From: Arthrobacter sp. MYb214
GTDB taxonomy: Bacteria > Actinomycetota > Actinomycetes > Actinomycetales > Micrococcaceae
DNA: 64,000 nt
Assembly: GCF_002979865.1 (NCBI RefSeq)
Contig: NZ_PCPZ01000002.1
Span: forward strand, 62,001 to 126,000
Direction of reading: 5' to 3'
Shown here in pieces: positions 16,498 to 25,802 of the stretch. Within the stretch, counting starts at the first letter, position 1, and the number at the start of each line of letters is the position of its first letter. The position numbers and the translations under genes were made by a program. Under the pieces are notes generated by a model, which did no database searches, was not told where the DNA came from, and saw only the letters and a program-made list of their open reading frames with translations.

Positions 16498-17954
16498 AGC
16501 GGCTCCTTCGTAAAGCTTAACGCGGGCAGGATTGCGGTTCGCATCGAACCATCGAGTTGCTGGAAATGGATGCTGAGCAGATCGCTCTCGTTCAGCGATT
16601 CGCCATTGGTGCGCCCGATTTCCACGAGGGCACGAATGGAATTCAAGTGCCGCTGCTCGGCATCCAAGGATTCGAAGACTTCATCCAACCGGATCGAGCC
16701 GGAACTGGACTGGCCCAGATGCCGGGTGATCGATGCACGCAGCAATGGCATGTCCGCCTGGGGCGTCGAGGGATTACGCACAATGTCGGCTTCGCTGAAT
16801 TCTGGCGCTTGAGCCAGCGGAGGCGGAGCCACATGCTCGGATGGGTCGTAGATTCCAAGACCGGAAAGGGTGACGAACTGCGGAGCGAAGAGCTCCATCG
16901 GGGCCAAGCCGCTGCGGGGTTTCAGGCTCGTGGATTTGCTGATCGCTAGTTCAGCTTCGCGGACCGCTTGGCGCAATAGCTCGGCCTGCTTGTAGTCCTC
17001 GGACTGCACGAATGCGTGCAGGGATTCAGAGAGCTTGCCATAGGAGGCATGGACTTCAGCTGCCTGGCGGCGCAATTCACGCAACAGGTTAGTGAGGATC
17101 TGGCGTTCGGGCGTTTCCAGGTCATCTACGAAGTCGCGGTCCAGGACTTCGGCCAATGCGGCGCGGAAACGCTGCTGCGCTTCCGGGGAGTTCAGGAATT
17201 CAGTGAATCCGCTGAAGGTTTCGCCTTCGGCAGTGGAACGCAACTGACGGTCAGCTTCAAGAACCTGGCCCACAGCTACGCCCTTGGCTGTGGAGGCATC
17301 CAGAATGCCTTCACGCAATGAATGGAGCATATCCTGGACGCCGTCGCGCATGCGTCGGAAATCTGCTGGCAAACTCGATGCCAGATCGAGTACGGAACGT
17401 GTTGCCGACAAGGCGGTCGTGCGAGAAAGCACCGCCGGGTCATCCCCGCTGCGCAGCTGGTCGATTTGGGCTTGGCGCAGCGCGATCTGGGATTCGAGGG
17501 CACGGATACGTGCTTCGGGATCCGGATCGGTTTCGTGGGCCAGCGATTCCAGGGAAGAAAGCAACGTGTTCAGGCGAGACGAGTTCAAATGCGAATCGTC
17601 GGTGGAAAAATCCGCCAGGTAGCGCAGGGTGCGCAGGGTCTGCGCACTGGGTTCATACACGAAGCGCCCATCAATCAGCGGACGAGCCAGAATTCCCTGT
17701 TTGACCCATGTTTCGGCGAAATCCTGGGCCGAATACGAGGCGGGAATCTGGTCATCGCTTTTGCGCGCTTGCTTCAGGAAGGAATCCAAGGAGGCATGGA
17801 AAAGTTCCAATGCGATCCGTGAACGGTCTGCGGTGAACTCTGCGCGGATGAAGGCCACAGCCCACGGCTGGGCGGTCAGAAGCCGATACGCTGCCGAGCT
17901 TTTGAACTGCTGGGACTGAAGCCACAAACTATTCGCGCGGTGCGAGGGCTGCAT
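16494..17954 (-). CDS. jetA: DUF3375 protein JetA (MksF-like kleisin)
   Basis: 486 aa, all-helical DUF3375 protein. The N-terminal LLTAQPWAVAFIRAEF with a following helix-turn-helix-like segment (SYSAQDFAETWVKQGIL) and FVYEPSAQTLRTLRYL are typical. Heptad-rich stretch near 150-175. Acts as the kleisin that links the two SMC heads and the KITE subunit. First gene of the operon: AAGGAAG lies 4 nt before its ATG, and TAGAAT at 17990-17995 (minus strand) is a plausible -10. Divergent from a lipoprotein gene. Confidence 0.88.
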   Translation of the reverse strand: MQPSHRANSLWLQSQQFKSSAAYRLLTAQPWAVAFIRAEFTADRSRIALELFHASLDSFLKQARKSDDQIPASYSAQDFAETWVKQGILARPLIDGRFVYEPSAQTLRTLRYLADFSTDDSHLNSSRLNTLLSSLESLAHETDPDPEARIRALESQIALRQAQIDQLRSGDDPAVLSRTTALSATRSVLDLASSLPADFRRMRDGVQDMLHSLREGILDASTAKGVAVGQVLEADRQLRSTAEGETFSGFTEFLNSPEAQQRFRAALAEVLDRDFVDDLETPERQILTNLLRELRRQAAEVHASYGKLSESLHAFVQSEDYKQAELLRQAVREAELAISKSTSLKPRSGLAPMELFAPQFVTLSGLGIYDPSEHVAPPPLAQAPEFSEADIVRNPSTPQADMPLLRASITRHLGQSSSGSIRLDEVFESLDAEQRHLNSIRALVEIGRTNGESLNESDLLSIHFQQLDGSMRTAILPALSFTKEPL

Positions 17955-18181
17955 GTACTTCCTTGATCTTTGGGACGCCTAACCAATCAATTCTAAATCA
18001 TTGGACTCCTTCCAAAATGTGAGCTCCCTAAAAGCTGAATGTTAGACATCGCTCAAGTTCGGTAATTCATCCTGAAAGGGTGTTGCCTCCAGCGCTACCT
18101 GTGTAGGGTCGAAATAACCAGATGACAACTCGTTTTCTTCCGGCCTGGCGGGCACGGTGGAGGTCACGGAGGTCGAAGCCA
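17955..18181. promoter_or_regulatory. Divergent promoter region jetA / deacetylase
   Basis: Non-coding gap between divergent genes. On the minus strand TAGAAT (17990-17995) is a likely -10 for jetA. On the plus strand TAGGGT (18104-18109) may be the -10 for the deacetylase. No long palindrome is seen. Confidence 0.5.
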
Positions 18182-19438
18182 TTGAAGAATCCACGATTGG
18201 TGATTTCGCTCGGGTTGGCGCTGGGACTTGCCGGGTGCAGTGCTTCACAGGAGCCGCCAACGCCGGCCCCGGATCCCGCTGCCGTTGAAAAGGCTGAGCA
18301 GGAAGAAGAACGAGTGGACGGCGTGAGAGCCGAGATCAACCGGCTAGCTGACGGATACGACTATGACGCGGCGATTAAACTCGCCAAGAAAGACAGCGCC
18401 GAACAGCTGAACCAGATGGCCAGCGGCCTAGAGGAAGAGAAAGGGCAGGTTTCAGCTTGGGAAGAGCCGAACAACATACCTCACCTGTTCTTCCACTCGC
18501 TGATTGTCGATCCCGGCAGGGCCTTTGACGAAGGCAGCAGTTCGCAGGGGTACGCCGACTACATGGTGACCCAGAAGGAATTTGCAGCCATCCTCGACGA
18601 GCTGTATGCGCGTGATTATGTCCTGGTCAACCCGGAAGATTTCGCCTCGCTCGACGGCCAGGGGCAGATGGAGTATCGGGATATCATGCTGCCCCAGGGC
18701 AAGAAGCCAGTGGTGCTGTCCATCGATGACCTGAGCTATTACGAATACATGGAAGGTGATGGCTTCGCCAGCAAGCTGGTGCTGGATAAGGACGGCAAGG
18801 TCCGCAACGAATACGTCGATGCGGAGGGAAAAACGCAGGTTGGCGCTTTTGACGTGACCACGATGGTCGATGACTTCGTAGCGGAACATCCCGATTTCAC
18901 GTATCGGGACGCTCGCGGCCTGATCGCAATGACCGGATACAACGGGGCATTCGGCTACCGCACCTCTGCCAGCCAGTATCCCCAGAGCAAGACTCTGGAA
19001 GCTGACCAGAAGAAGGCTGCGGAGATCGCAGAAGCGATGAAGAACAGCGGTTGGGTTTTCGCGTCCCATTCGTGGGGGCACATTGCCACTGGGACGGTCA
19101 GCATGGATCGGCTCAAGCGGGACACCAAACTGTGGAAAGCCGAAGTGGAACCGATCGTGGGAAAAACCGGGCACTACATCTATCCTTTTGGATCGGATAT
19201 TGCCCGGACCCAGCGTTACGCGGGGGACCGGTACCAGTTCTTCAAGGACCAGGGGTTCGGTTACTTCTACGGCGTTGACGGTACGACTCGCACATGGATG
19301 CAGCAGGGTGATGAGTACCAGCGGCAGATGCGCATCAATGTGGATGGGTTGCAGTTCGCCAAGGAACTGCGCGGTGACCGGCCAGTCCTGGGAAGTTTCT
19401 TCAAAGTCGAGGATGTGATTGACCCGGCGCGCGAATGA
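18182..19438 (+). CDS. Lipoprotein, divergent polysaccharide deacetylase (NodB-like)
   Basis: 418 aa from TTG at 18182, preceded by GGAGG at 9-nt spacing; this gives a compact signal KNPRLVISLGLALGLAGC with a lipobox. An ATG at 18122 would add 20 Arg-rich residues but has no ribosome site. The mature part has an acidic helical linker and then a NodB-like domain: VLSIDDLSYYEY in place of TFDD, SHSWGH (metal HxxxH) and YPFGSD. It should be anchored outside the membrane and act on cell-wall or exopolysaccharide N-acetyl groups, but motif 1 is atypical, so substrate and activity are uncertain. Convergent with the helicase gene. Confidence 0.82.
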   Translation: MKNPRLVISLGLALGLAGCSASQEPPTPAPDPAAVEKAEQEEERVDGVRAEINRLADGYDYDAAIKLAKKDSAEQLNQMASGLEEEKGQVSAWEEPNNIPHLFFHSLIVDPGRAFDEGSSSQGYADYMVTQKEFAAILDELYARDYVLVNPEDFASLDGQGQMEYRDIMLPQGKKPVVLSIDDLSYYEYMEGDGFASKLVLDKDGKVRNEYVDAEGKTQVGAFDVTTMVDDFVAEHPDFTYRDARGLIAMTGYNGAFGYRTSASQYPQSKTLEADQKKAAEIAEAMKNSGWVFASHSWGHIATGTVSMDRLKRDTKLWKAEVEPIVGKTGHYIYPFGSDIARTQRYAGDRYQFFKDQGFGYFYGVDGTTRTWMQQGDEYQRQMRINVDGLQFAKELRGDRPVLGSFFKVEDVIDPARE

Positions 19439-19459
19439 CCGGGCCAATCGATCATCAAG

Positions 19460-22400
19460 CTACAAAGCCATGAAGGCACCGAGCTGCGCGAGCGCCGATG
19501 GGTTGGAAGGCAGATAATCGGTGAGCCTTTCGCTGCGCACGATGATGGCCTTCCATTGGCCGCGGGAAATCGCAACGTTGATGCGATTGCGGTTAAGCAG
19601 GAATTCGATGCCACGCGATGCATCGGTGGCGCTGGAACATGCCATGGTCATCAGCACAACTGGTGCTTCCTGTCCCTGGAACTTGTCAACCGTTCCCACC
19701 TTGACCGCCGATAGGCCTTCAGCTTCGAGGACATCGCGCACCAGATTTACCTGGGCATTGTAGGCAGCAACTACCAGGATGTCAGCGGCGCCCAATGGAC
19801 GGGCAGGCATGCCTGCCCCCGGACTCCACATCATCCCCAGATGCTCGCGGACCAATCGGACAATAGCCCCGGCTTCTTCGGCGCTGCTGACCGCGTTGCC
19901 TCGATGTTCAACGAACACCGTCTCGACCCCGGCCGGTGTGCCTTCGAGCTGCCGCAACCCGGCGGCGTCTGCCGAGAATAGCTGGTGGTCATAGCTCAAT
20001 GCCGAAACCTTGGCGCAAAGCGCTGGATGCATTCGCCATGAAGCTGCCAGGAAGTACCCTAATGCGGCTGGCAGCACTGGTTCGCCGCCGGAAAGCCAGC
20101 CGAGCGCCGATTCGTCCACCGGCTGAGGATGAGTGCCCTGGGTGACCTGGGGCAACTGCTGGGGATCACCGAGCAGCAGCAAATTGCGGGCTGCTCGTGA
20201 AACCGCCAAGGTATTGGCCAGTGAGAACTGCCCGGCCTCATCGATCACCAGCAAATCCAGGCTATCCGCGGGGACTTTCGAACCGGTCAGCGTCCAGGCA
20301 GTACCTCCAATGAGCCCGCCGCCCGATGCGTGGAGAACTTCAGCCAAGGAATCCTTGGACGTGCCGGCCCAGGGGACCGGATCATCGTGCTTGACTTCCT
20401 TGGCTACTGCCTCGGGATCGACCCCGGCCTGCACCGCTTTCCGCAGGACGTTTTCAACTACTGCATGGGACTGGGCAACCACGCCAATCTTCCATCCGTA
20501 ATCAACGAGTTCACGGATCACATGCGAAGCGACGAAGGTCTTGCCGGTCCCCGGAGGGCCTTGTACCGCAAGATAGGAATTATCAAGATCCTTCAACGTC
20601 TCGACCACGGCAGGATAGATCTGCGCCTGGCCATCAACCAGGGCTGGATCCACCGGTGCCGCAAGGGTTTTCAGGCGTGGCGGAATCCGCCGCAGGATGT
20701 CGATGCCAGGCCGTTCCGGAAGCACCGGTACGGTGGAGCCCACCCGCTGGGCGATCTCCTTGAGCGCTGCATCGATGCTCATCGTCGCCAACGGCTTATC
20801 CGGAGCCAATGCGCATGGATGGGCACCGTAGGCAGGGATCTTGCCGCTGGTTTTCTCCGCAATGGTAATCCAGCCCGGGCCGAGCTCGACTACGGTGGCG
20901 TTGAATGCGCCGCCGCGCACGGAGTCGTCAACGGCCATGCCTTCAGGCAACGGAGCATCAAACATGGCGAACACTGATGAGCCGGGGGAGAGCAGAGATC
21001 CTTCCGCCAAGGTTCCCTGCAATCTCGTCACGCGCGTAGAGGTGCGCGCCCGAGGGGTGGCCTTATGCCAATCCTCGAGTACTTCCGCAGTGTCCACAAT
21101 GAACACTCCCCGGGCGTCGCTCCAATCATCCATTGGCGCGGACAAGCGGTCGAAGTGTTCCCACCAGAACTGCTTCTTTTCACGCCGGTTGTAACCGGTC
21201 GCAGCGGCGACCATCGCGATCGCGCGGTCATCGTTGCTCAGCGCGTGGGCGTGGGGAAGCTGCGCAAGGTAGTTTTGCAGCCGAAGCTCTTCGGCGGTGG
21301 GCTCGTATTCGTCTGCGGCCGGGCCTGGCTCAGGCATATCCGGCAGGGTGCCAGGCGCCTCATCGCTGAGCGAAAGCAGCCAATCCCGCAAGCGCAAAGT
21401 GGAAAGGCAGTCGTACTCGTTGTAATCGGCAATCGACTCGAGGATCGCTTCAGCGGCCCCGTCGTTCTTCGAATCCCGCGCCAGCATGTACTGGGCATAG
21501 GCGACCACCGATGCTCCGGCATCGGTGACATCCCCGGAGCGAAGGTGCTCTCCCATGTACAACGGTTCAAGCTTCTTGATGGAGTATGAGCGGGTGGAAA
21601 CCACCAGGGCGTTACGCACGGTCTCGTAGAGATCGATAAGCAGGTTCTCACGCAGCCACTGGTCGACTTCGTCCTCACCGGCAATATGCACCTGCGAGAG
21701 CTTGCGCAGGGCAGTTTTCTCATAGGGCGCATAGTGGTAGACCTTCATGCGCGGGAACCGCTGGCGGCGTTCTTCGACATAGGCAATGAAGTCCAGGAAG
21801 GCTTGGCGTTCTTCGGCGCGGCTATGCGCCCAGAAGGGTTTGAACACCGGCACCCCGGTGTCATATTCGATGACGCCGAAGAGGTATTCCAGGCCCCAGG
21901 AGCCGTCGGAAGGTTCCTGGTAGAGCGGGTCGCCCTCGAAATCGAAGAAGATGTCGCCTTGATCAGGCCGCGGCAGCGAAGAGATCGGGCCTTCGTTCTT
22001 CACCCGGTAGGAGACGCCGTGGACCATGCCATCGCTCTGGGCCAGCCCCAGCTGCATTCTGGCCTGCTCCGCGGCACGGTGCAGCGAGGTGCCTGGTTCA
22101 GCCTCTAGCCCGGCGAGCTGGTCAATGGTGGAAATGCCGCGGGCGCGAAGTTTTTCTCGCTGCACCATGGACATGCCAGCGACCAGTAGAAGGTCGCGGG
22201 TTTCCTGGGCCTGCACTTCGCAATAATCGCAACGGCCGCATAAGCGCAGTTCATCGGAGTTCCACCGAACTGGCTGGTTGGCCGCACGGTGTTCCTGCAC
22301 CATCTTCACGAATCGTTCACGCTGGGCCCGGAAGACTGGCAGCACTTCGTCAACCCGATGCACCGAATGCGTCCCGTCGCCGAGGACCAGGGTTGCCGAG

Positions 22401-22915
22401 GTGGACACGGGGAGCCCTTCTGCCAGCATCTGATCCGCGTAGGCTGCGATCTGGAGCAGGGCGCTGACCCTTGCATGGCGGGCGAGCTTGGTATCCCATA
22501 CGGCCCAGGTGCCGTCCTCCTGGCGGACCAGGAAGTCGGCAAAGCCGATGAAAGCCCCATCGAAGAAGGTGGCCTGGAAAATGACATCGGCGCCGTTGCG
22601 AAGCACGTGCATGGTCGCTTCGTGGGCTGCCCGAAGACCGGCCGCAGACATCTGCGGGCGATCAGTGAATTGTTTGACGCCGGTTCCCGTCGCCGGGTCG
22701 TATTCGCCATAGGCAGCTATCAGGTCTTTGAGGACGTTCTGCTCATGGGTGTCGCCGAGCACCGCTGTTCGTTCCAGCATTTCGTCTCGTGCCTTGTCAG
22801 GCTTGGGACGCAGGCCGAGTTTCACATCCAGCAGGTACAGGGACTGGTAATTGCAGTCAACGGAGACTGACAGGTCACTCGCTGAGAAGATGAACTGATC
22901 ATCTAGAAAGAACAC
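19460..22915 (-). CDS. TM0106-type RecB-like nuclease fused to SF1 helicase
   Basis: 1151 aa. Order of domains: RecB-like nuclease (about 1-290) with AVWDTKLARHA and LLQIAAYAD as active-site motifs, then LCGRCDYCEV, a Cys cluster as in iron-sulphur nucleases; an RNase H-like exonuclease (about 320-500) with FFDFEGDP and YNEYDCLST; and a superfamily 1 helicase with Walker A GPPGTGKTF, Walker B VIDEAGQFS, LLLGDPQQLPQV and NRINVAISRGQW. A DNA repair or defence role is likely but not established. Start is GTG at 22915. It lies 77 nt downstream of a small membrane protein gene on the same strand. Confidence 0.88.
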   Translation of the reverse strand: MFFLDDQFIFSASDLSVSVDCNYQSLYLLDVKLGLRPKPDKARDEMLERTAVLGDTHEQNVLKDLIAAYGEYDPATGTGVKQFTDRPQMSAAGLRAAHEATMHVLRNGADVIFQATFFDGAFIGFADFLVRQEDGTWAVWDTKLARHARVSALLQIAAYADQMLAEGLPVSTSATLVLGDGTHSVHRVDEVLPVFRAQRERFVKMVQEHRAANQPVRWNSDELRLCGRCDYCEVQAQETRDLLLVAGMSMVQREKLRARGISTIDQLAGLEAEPGTSLHRAAEQARMQLGLAQSDGMVHGVSYRVKNEGPISSLPRPDQGDIFFDFEGDPLYQEPSDGSWGLEYLFGVIEYDTGVPVFKPFWAHSRAEERQAFLDFIAYVEERRQRFPRMKVYHYAPYEKTALRKLSQVHIAGEDEVDQWLRENLLIDLYETVRNALVVSTRSYSIKKLEPLYMGEHLRSGDVTDAGASVVAYAQYMLARDSKNDGAAEAILESIADYNEYDCLSTLRLRDWLLSLSDEAPGTLPDMPEPGPAADEYEPTAEELRLQNYLAQLPHAHALSNDDRAIAMVAAATGYNRREKKQFWWEHFDRLSAPMDDWSDARGVFIVDTAEVLEDWHKATPRARTSTRVTRLQGTLAEGSLLSPGSSVFAMFDAPLPEGMAVDDSVRGGAFNATVVELGPGWITIAEKTSGKIPAYGAHPCALAPDKPLATMSIDAALKEIAQRVGSTVPVLPERPGIDILRRIPPRLKTLAAPVDPALVDGQAQIYPAVVETLKDLDNSYLAVQGPPGTGKTFVASHVIRELVDYGWKIGVVAQSHAVVENVLRKAVQAGVDPEAVAKEVKHDDPVPWAGTSKDSLAEVLHASGGGLIGGTAWTLTGSKVPADSLDLLVIDEAGQFSLANTLAVSRAARNLLLLGDPQQLPQVTQGTHPQPVDESALGWLSGGEPVLPAALGYFLAASWRMHPALCAKVSALSYDHQLFSADAAGLRQLEGTPAGVETVFVEHRGNAVSSAEEAGAIVRLVREHLGMMWSPGAGMPARPLGAADILVVAAYNAQVNLVRDVLEAEGLSAVKVGTVDKFQGQEAPVVLMTMACSSATDASRGIEFLLNRNRINVAISRGQWKAIIVRSERLTDYLPSNPSALAQLGAFMAL

Positions 22916-22930
22916 GGGGCCTGGGCCTTT

Positions 22931-22958
22931 CGTTGACTTGTTTCCTACCTAGTCAACG
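22931..22958. promoter_or_regulatory. Inverted repeat upstream of the nuclease-helicase gene
   Basis: CGTTGACT and AGTCAACG form perfect 8-bp arms 12 nt apart, 16-43 nt before the GTG start on the minus strand. On that strand the outer arm contains TTGACT, a fair -35. It may be an operator or an attenuating hairpin. Confidence 0.4.
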
Positions 22959-22992
22959 TAGCACCAGACCCCGACAGATTCGCTGATGCCGC

Positions 22993-23313
22993 TTAGGACA
23001 GCTCGTCTTTGTTCTTCTTGGGGCCGCCAAGAACGAGCGAGAGAATGGCAACGCCGGCAGTCACCGAGTTCACCGCTGGCCACGCACCGATTTTCTTGGC
23101 CAGCGGATGCGAAGCGCCGAAGCCTCCGAGATAGGCGCTGATCAAGGCAATGGCTTTAGCGGTTCCAGCATCTTTCTTCCAAAGCAGGAAGGCGCCGGCA
23201 CCTGCAGCACCGAGCACAACGGCAGCCAGCGGGCGCTTCTTGGTGGCACGACCGGTAGCGTAACCGCCCACTAAACCGGTGGTGGCCAAGGCGGTTGAAA
23301 CGATGCGAGACAT
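22993..23313 (-). CDS. Small hypothetical membrane protein
   Basis: 106 aa from ATG at 23313, with GGAG 6 nt upstream; the longer frame to 23337 has no ribosome site. Three hydrophobic helices with Gly/Ala-rich faces: TALATTGLVGGYATG, PLAAVVLGAAGAGAFLLW and AVNSVTAGVAILSLVLGG, then a lysine-rich tail. I do not recognise a family. It may be a short holin-like or envelope protein, but there is no phage context. It shares strand with the nuclease-helicase 77 nt downstream and could be co-transcribed, although the inverted repeat in the gap suggests separate control. Confidence 0.7.
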   Translation of the reverse strand: MSRIVSTALATTGLVGGYATGRATKKRPLAAVVLGAAGAGAFLLWKKDAGTAKAIALISAYLGGFGASHPLAKKIGAWPAVNSVTAGVAILSLVLGGPKKNKDELS

Positions 23314-23470
23314 GAGACTCCTCCAGATATACGGCACAGTGTTCCGCTTTGCAGACTATGCCCGTCACCTGTGATGTTTCCCAGAAAGTCGGGAAATGCA
23401 CTCGCCGGTCACTATGTGGCCGGTGGGGCTTGCAAGAATGAGTAATACCGAACGCCGATGAGGAGCAGGA

Positions 23471-24190
23471 ATGAATCTAGATATTGCCCAGGCCTGGGAG
23501 CGGCTCTCGCAGCCGGTGAACGTGGCCCTGAACCAGTGGCAGTGGCTGATCGTTGCGTTCTTGATCCTGCTATTGGTGGTCCCTCGTCCGGTCTGGCGGA
23601 TCACCGGCTTGTACTCCACGCTGATTCATGAGCTCGGCCATATCATCGCGGCCTTATTCACGGGCAGATACGTGGCTGGCTTGCGGCTGGGCTGGGACCA
23701 TTCCGGAGAAGTGCGGAGCATTGGACGGGGCAAGATTTCTGTCATCATCTCCGGGATTTTCGGGTACCCCGCACCGATATGGGTTTCAGCTTTGATGCTG
23801 TGGGGCATATCCACGGGCTATTCCGGGCGGGCGCTCGGCATCTACGCGTTGCTGTTCCTGCTGGCGCTGATCTTTGTCCGAAATTGGCCGGCCTTTATTG
23901 TGTGCACTATTAGTGCACTCGTGGCATTGGCAGTGGTCTTCTTTGCGCCGGTCGAAGCGTACCTGTACCTGGCTTTGCTTATCGCCGGGTTCTTGCTGCT
24001 GGCTGGCCTAAAAGACTTCGTCAAGCTTCTTTCGGTACATGTTTGGAGACGCCACGATATCGCCCAGTCCGATGCGTACCTGATCGCCGAGGCTACCCGG
24101 ACCTTCGCCTCATTGTGGGTGGTGGTGATTCTTGTTCTGGGTTCCGGCGGCCTGTGGTGGGCACTGCAGAGCTTGTCGGGACTATTCTGA
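23471..24190 (+). CDS. M50 family membrane metallopeptidase
   Basis: 239 aa polytopic membrane protein. The zinc motif HELGH sits in the second hydrophobic segment (TLIHELGHIIAALFTG, about residues 51-66), as in M50B-type proteins; the usual PDZ domain and the C-terminal NPDG-like motif of site-2 proteases are absent. Members of this short actinobacterial group are of unknown substrate, and may clip membrane anchors of regulators. ATG at 23471 follows AGGAGCAGGA. Its last 9 nt overlap the convergent YihY gene. Confidence 0.85.
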   Translation: MNLDIAQAWERLSQPVNVALNQWQWLIVAFLILLLVVPRPVWRITGLYSTLIHELGHIIAALFTGRYVAGLRLGWDHSGEVRSIGRGKISVIISGIFGYPAPIWVSALMLWGISTGYSGRALGIYALLFLLALIFVRNWPAFIVCTISALVALAVVFFAPVEAYLYLALLIAGFLLLAGLKDFVKLLSVHVWRRHDIAQSDAYLIAEATRTFASLWVVVILVLGSGGLWWALQSLSGLF

Positions 24191-25351
24191 GCCCCTGCGC
24201 AGATCGCGTTTGGTTTTCATGCGGCTAGCGGTCCAGGCCGCCACGGCAACCAGCCCCATGGGGAGCAGCTTCGTCTTGCGCTTAGGCTTCGTGGATGGAT
24301 CCCTCTCCATATCTTGCAGCGGGTCGCCACCGTGCTTGATACGGATTTCCTGGGCCTGGACGAGATCCTTGTATGTTGCCAATTCCTGCTTGGCTACCAA
24401 AGTGTCATCACGCAGTGGAAGAAGTACGTCATCTATGGCAGGCATGCCCGTGCGAAGCTGGCGGAGGCGGATGAATTCGATATCCACCAAGGCTCCGAGG
24501 AGCAAAGCGATGTTGCTGATCCAGCAAGCAAGAATCAAGATGATCACCCCGCCAATGGTTCCGTAGGTGGCGGAGTAGCTGGCGAACTGCGAAACATAAA
24601 TACTGAAACCGAATACCGACAGTCCCAGGATCACCAGAGCTGTCAGTGTGCCGGGCGAGAACCAGCGGAATTTCGTTGGCTTGACGTTGGGGGTGAAGTA
24701 GTAAAGCAAGGCTAGAACCAGGAGCAGCATAATGAGCATCAATGGCGGCTTGGCGATATTCAGCACGAGCACAAAGCTGTCGCCCATGCCAATAATATTG
24801 CCGATTCCGCGGGCGACGGAGCCAGAAGCGAGCAGCAGCACCAGGGTCACGACGGCAACCAGCATGATCAGCACGGTAATCAGGAACATCTGAGGACGCC
24901 GTTTCCACTGGGGGCGGCCTTCCGGTGCCCCATACAGCCGGTTCAACGCGCGGCTGAATGCCGTGACATATCCAGATGTACTCCACAGCGCGCCGAGTGA
25001 ACCGGCCAGGATTGCCCAGAACGTTCCGCTAGCTTGGGATGCCAAGCCAGCGAGCAGCTGTTCGGCCGTGTCGAGCAATTGCTGGGAGTCGCTACTTGCA
25101 GATTGTCCGTTCGGGGCGAGGCTCTGCTCTAGCAGCTCCATGATCCATTTGGTGCCGCTTTCGCTGGCACCGGCCAAAGACAGGAGCGAGATCAATGCCA
25201 GTAATCCGGGGAACATGGCAAGAACCATGAAATAGGACAGGGAAGCGGCAACGTCTAGTCCATCGTTGCGAAAGAATTCCCGCAGGGCCCGGGGGTAGCA
25301 GGTCAAGGATTCCATGAATCGGTCTTTGCTTGTGCTGCCTTGTACTGGCAT
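24182..25351 (-). CDS. YihY/BrkB family inner membrane protein
   Basis: 389 aa from ATG at 25351 (AGGGGA at 6-nt spacing). Six transmembrane helices in the usual YihY pattern; the family motif is visible as FFRNDGLDVAASLSYFMVLAMFPGLLAL near the start, GSLGALWSTSGYVTAFSRALNRLYG in the middle and a segment NIALLLGALVDIEFIRLRQL. Formerly called RNase BN by mistake; now considered a membrane protein of unknown transport role. A charged cytoplasmic C-tail of about 90 aa is present. Overlaps the M50 gene tail-to-tail. Confidence 0.9.
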   Translation of the reverse strand: MPVQGSTSKDRFMESLTCYPRALREFFRNDGLDVAASLSYFMVLAMFPGLLALISLLSLAGASESGTKWIMELLEQSLAPNGQSASSDSQQLLDTAEQLLAGLASQASGTFWAILAGSLGALWSTSGYVTAFSRALNRLYGAPEGRPQWKRRPQMFLITVLIMLVAVVTLVLLLASGSVARGIGNIIGMGDSFVLVLNIAKPPLMLIMLLLVLALLYYFTPNVKPTKFRWFSPGTLTALVILGLSVFGFSIYVSQFASYSATYGTIGGVIILILACWISNIALLLGALVDIEFIRLRQLRTGMPAIDDVLLPLRDDTLVAKQELATYKDLVQAQEIRIKHGGDPLQDMERDPSTKPKRKTKLLPMGLVAVAAWTASRMKTKRDLRRGSE

Positions 25352-25800
25352 TGAGTTCCCCTGTCTGACTGATGAAATCAAACCTACAGCGCTGGCTTCT
25401 TGAAACAAATTACCTCAGGGCAATTCAGCTGTCCTGTTGCTTGAACGCCGCGGTGTGTCCATCGCCCGGGAGGCCTTGCAGGTGGCAGCGAGGAAAAGGC
25501 CGTCTGCCGGGGAAAAATTGCCCCTTCGGATTGCCTGACGCCTTGGGTTTCGGACGCCGCTATTCCAGCTTTGGCGAAGGCGGAATGCAACCTTGAAGGG
25601 AGCTGGGCACGGCCCAGAAATGAATTGCAAGCTATATCACAGCGAGCTGGATAATCTCCACTTTTGGAAAGTAACATTTTCGTTGCTTGATATGGGGATC
25701 ATGGTGATTTTCGGACCCGATTCAAAATTTTTTTCTGGCCAATTGACCTGTATTTACGGGGTTTCTGACCGTTTCCTGAGTTGCGAGGGTGGTGGGTTGG
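25352..25800. other. Long intergenic stretch without a supported gene
   Basis: About 450 nt of non-coding DNA between yihY (leftward) and the rpf upstream region. The first 250 nt are GC-rich with small hairpins; open frames exist in all frames but lack ribosome sites and family resemblance. After 25620 the base composition turns AT-rich (AAAATTTTTTT near 25725), which fits a promoter zone. I see no known riboswitch. Confidence 0.5.
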
Positions 25801-25802
25801 TG

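Noticed and set aside
22993-23313. Phage holin
   Set aside because: Size and helices would allow it, but no lysin or phage gene is nearby.
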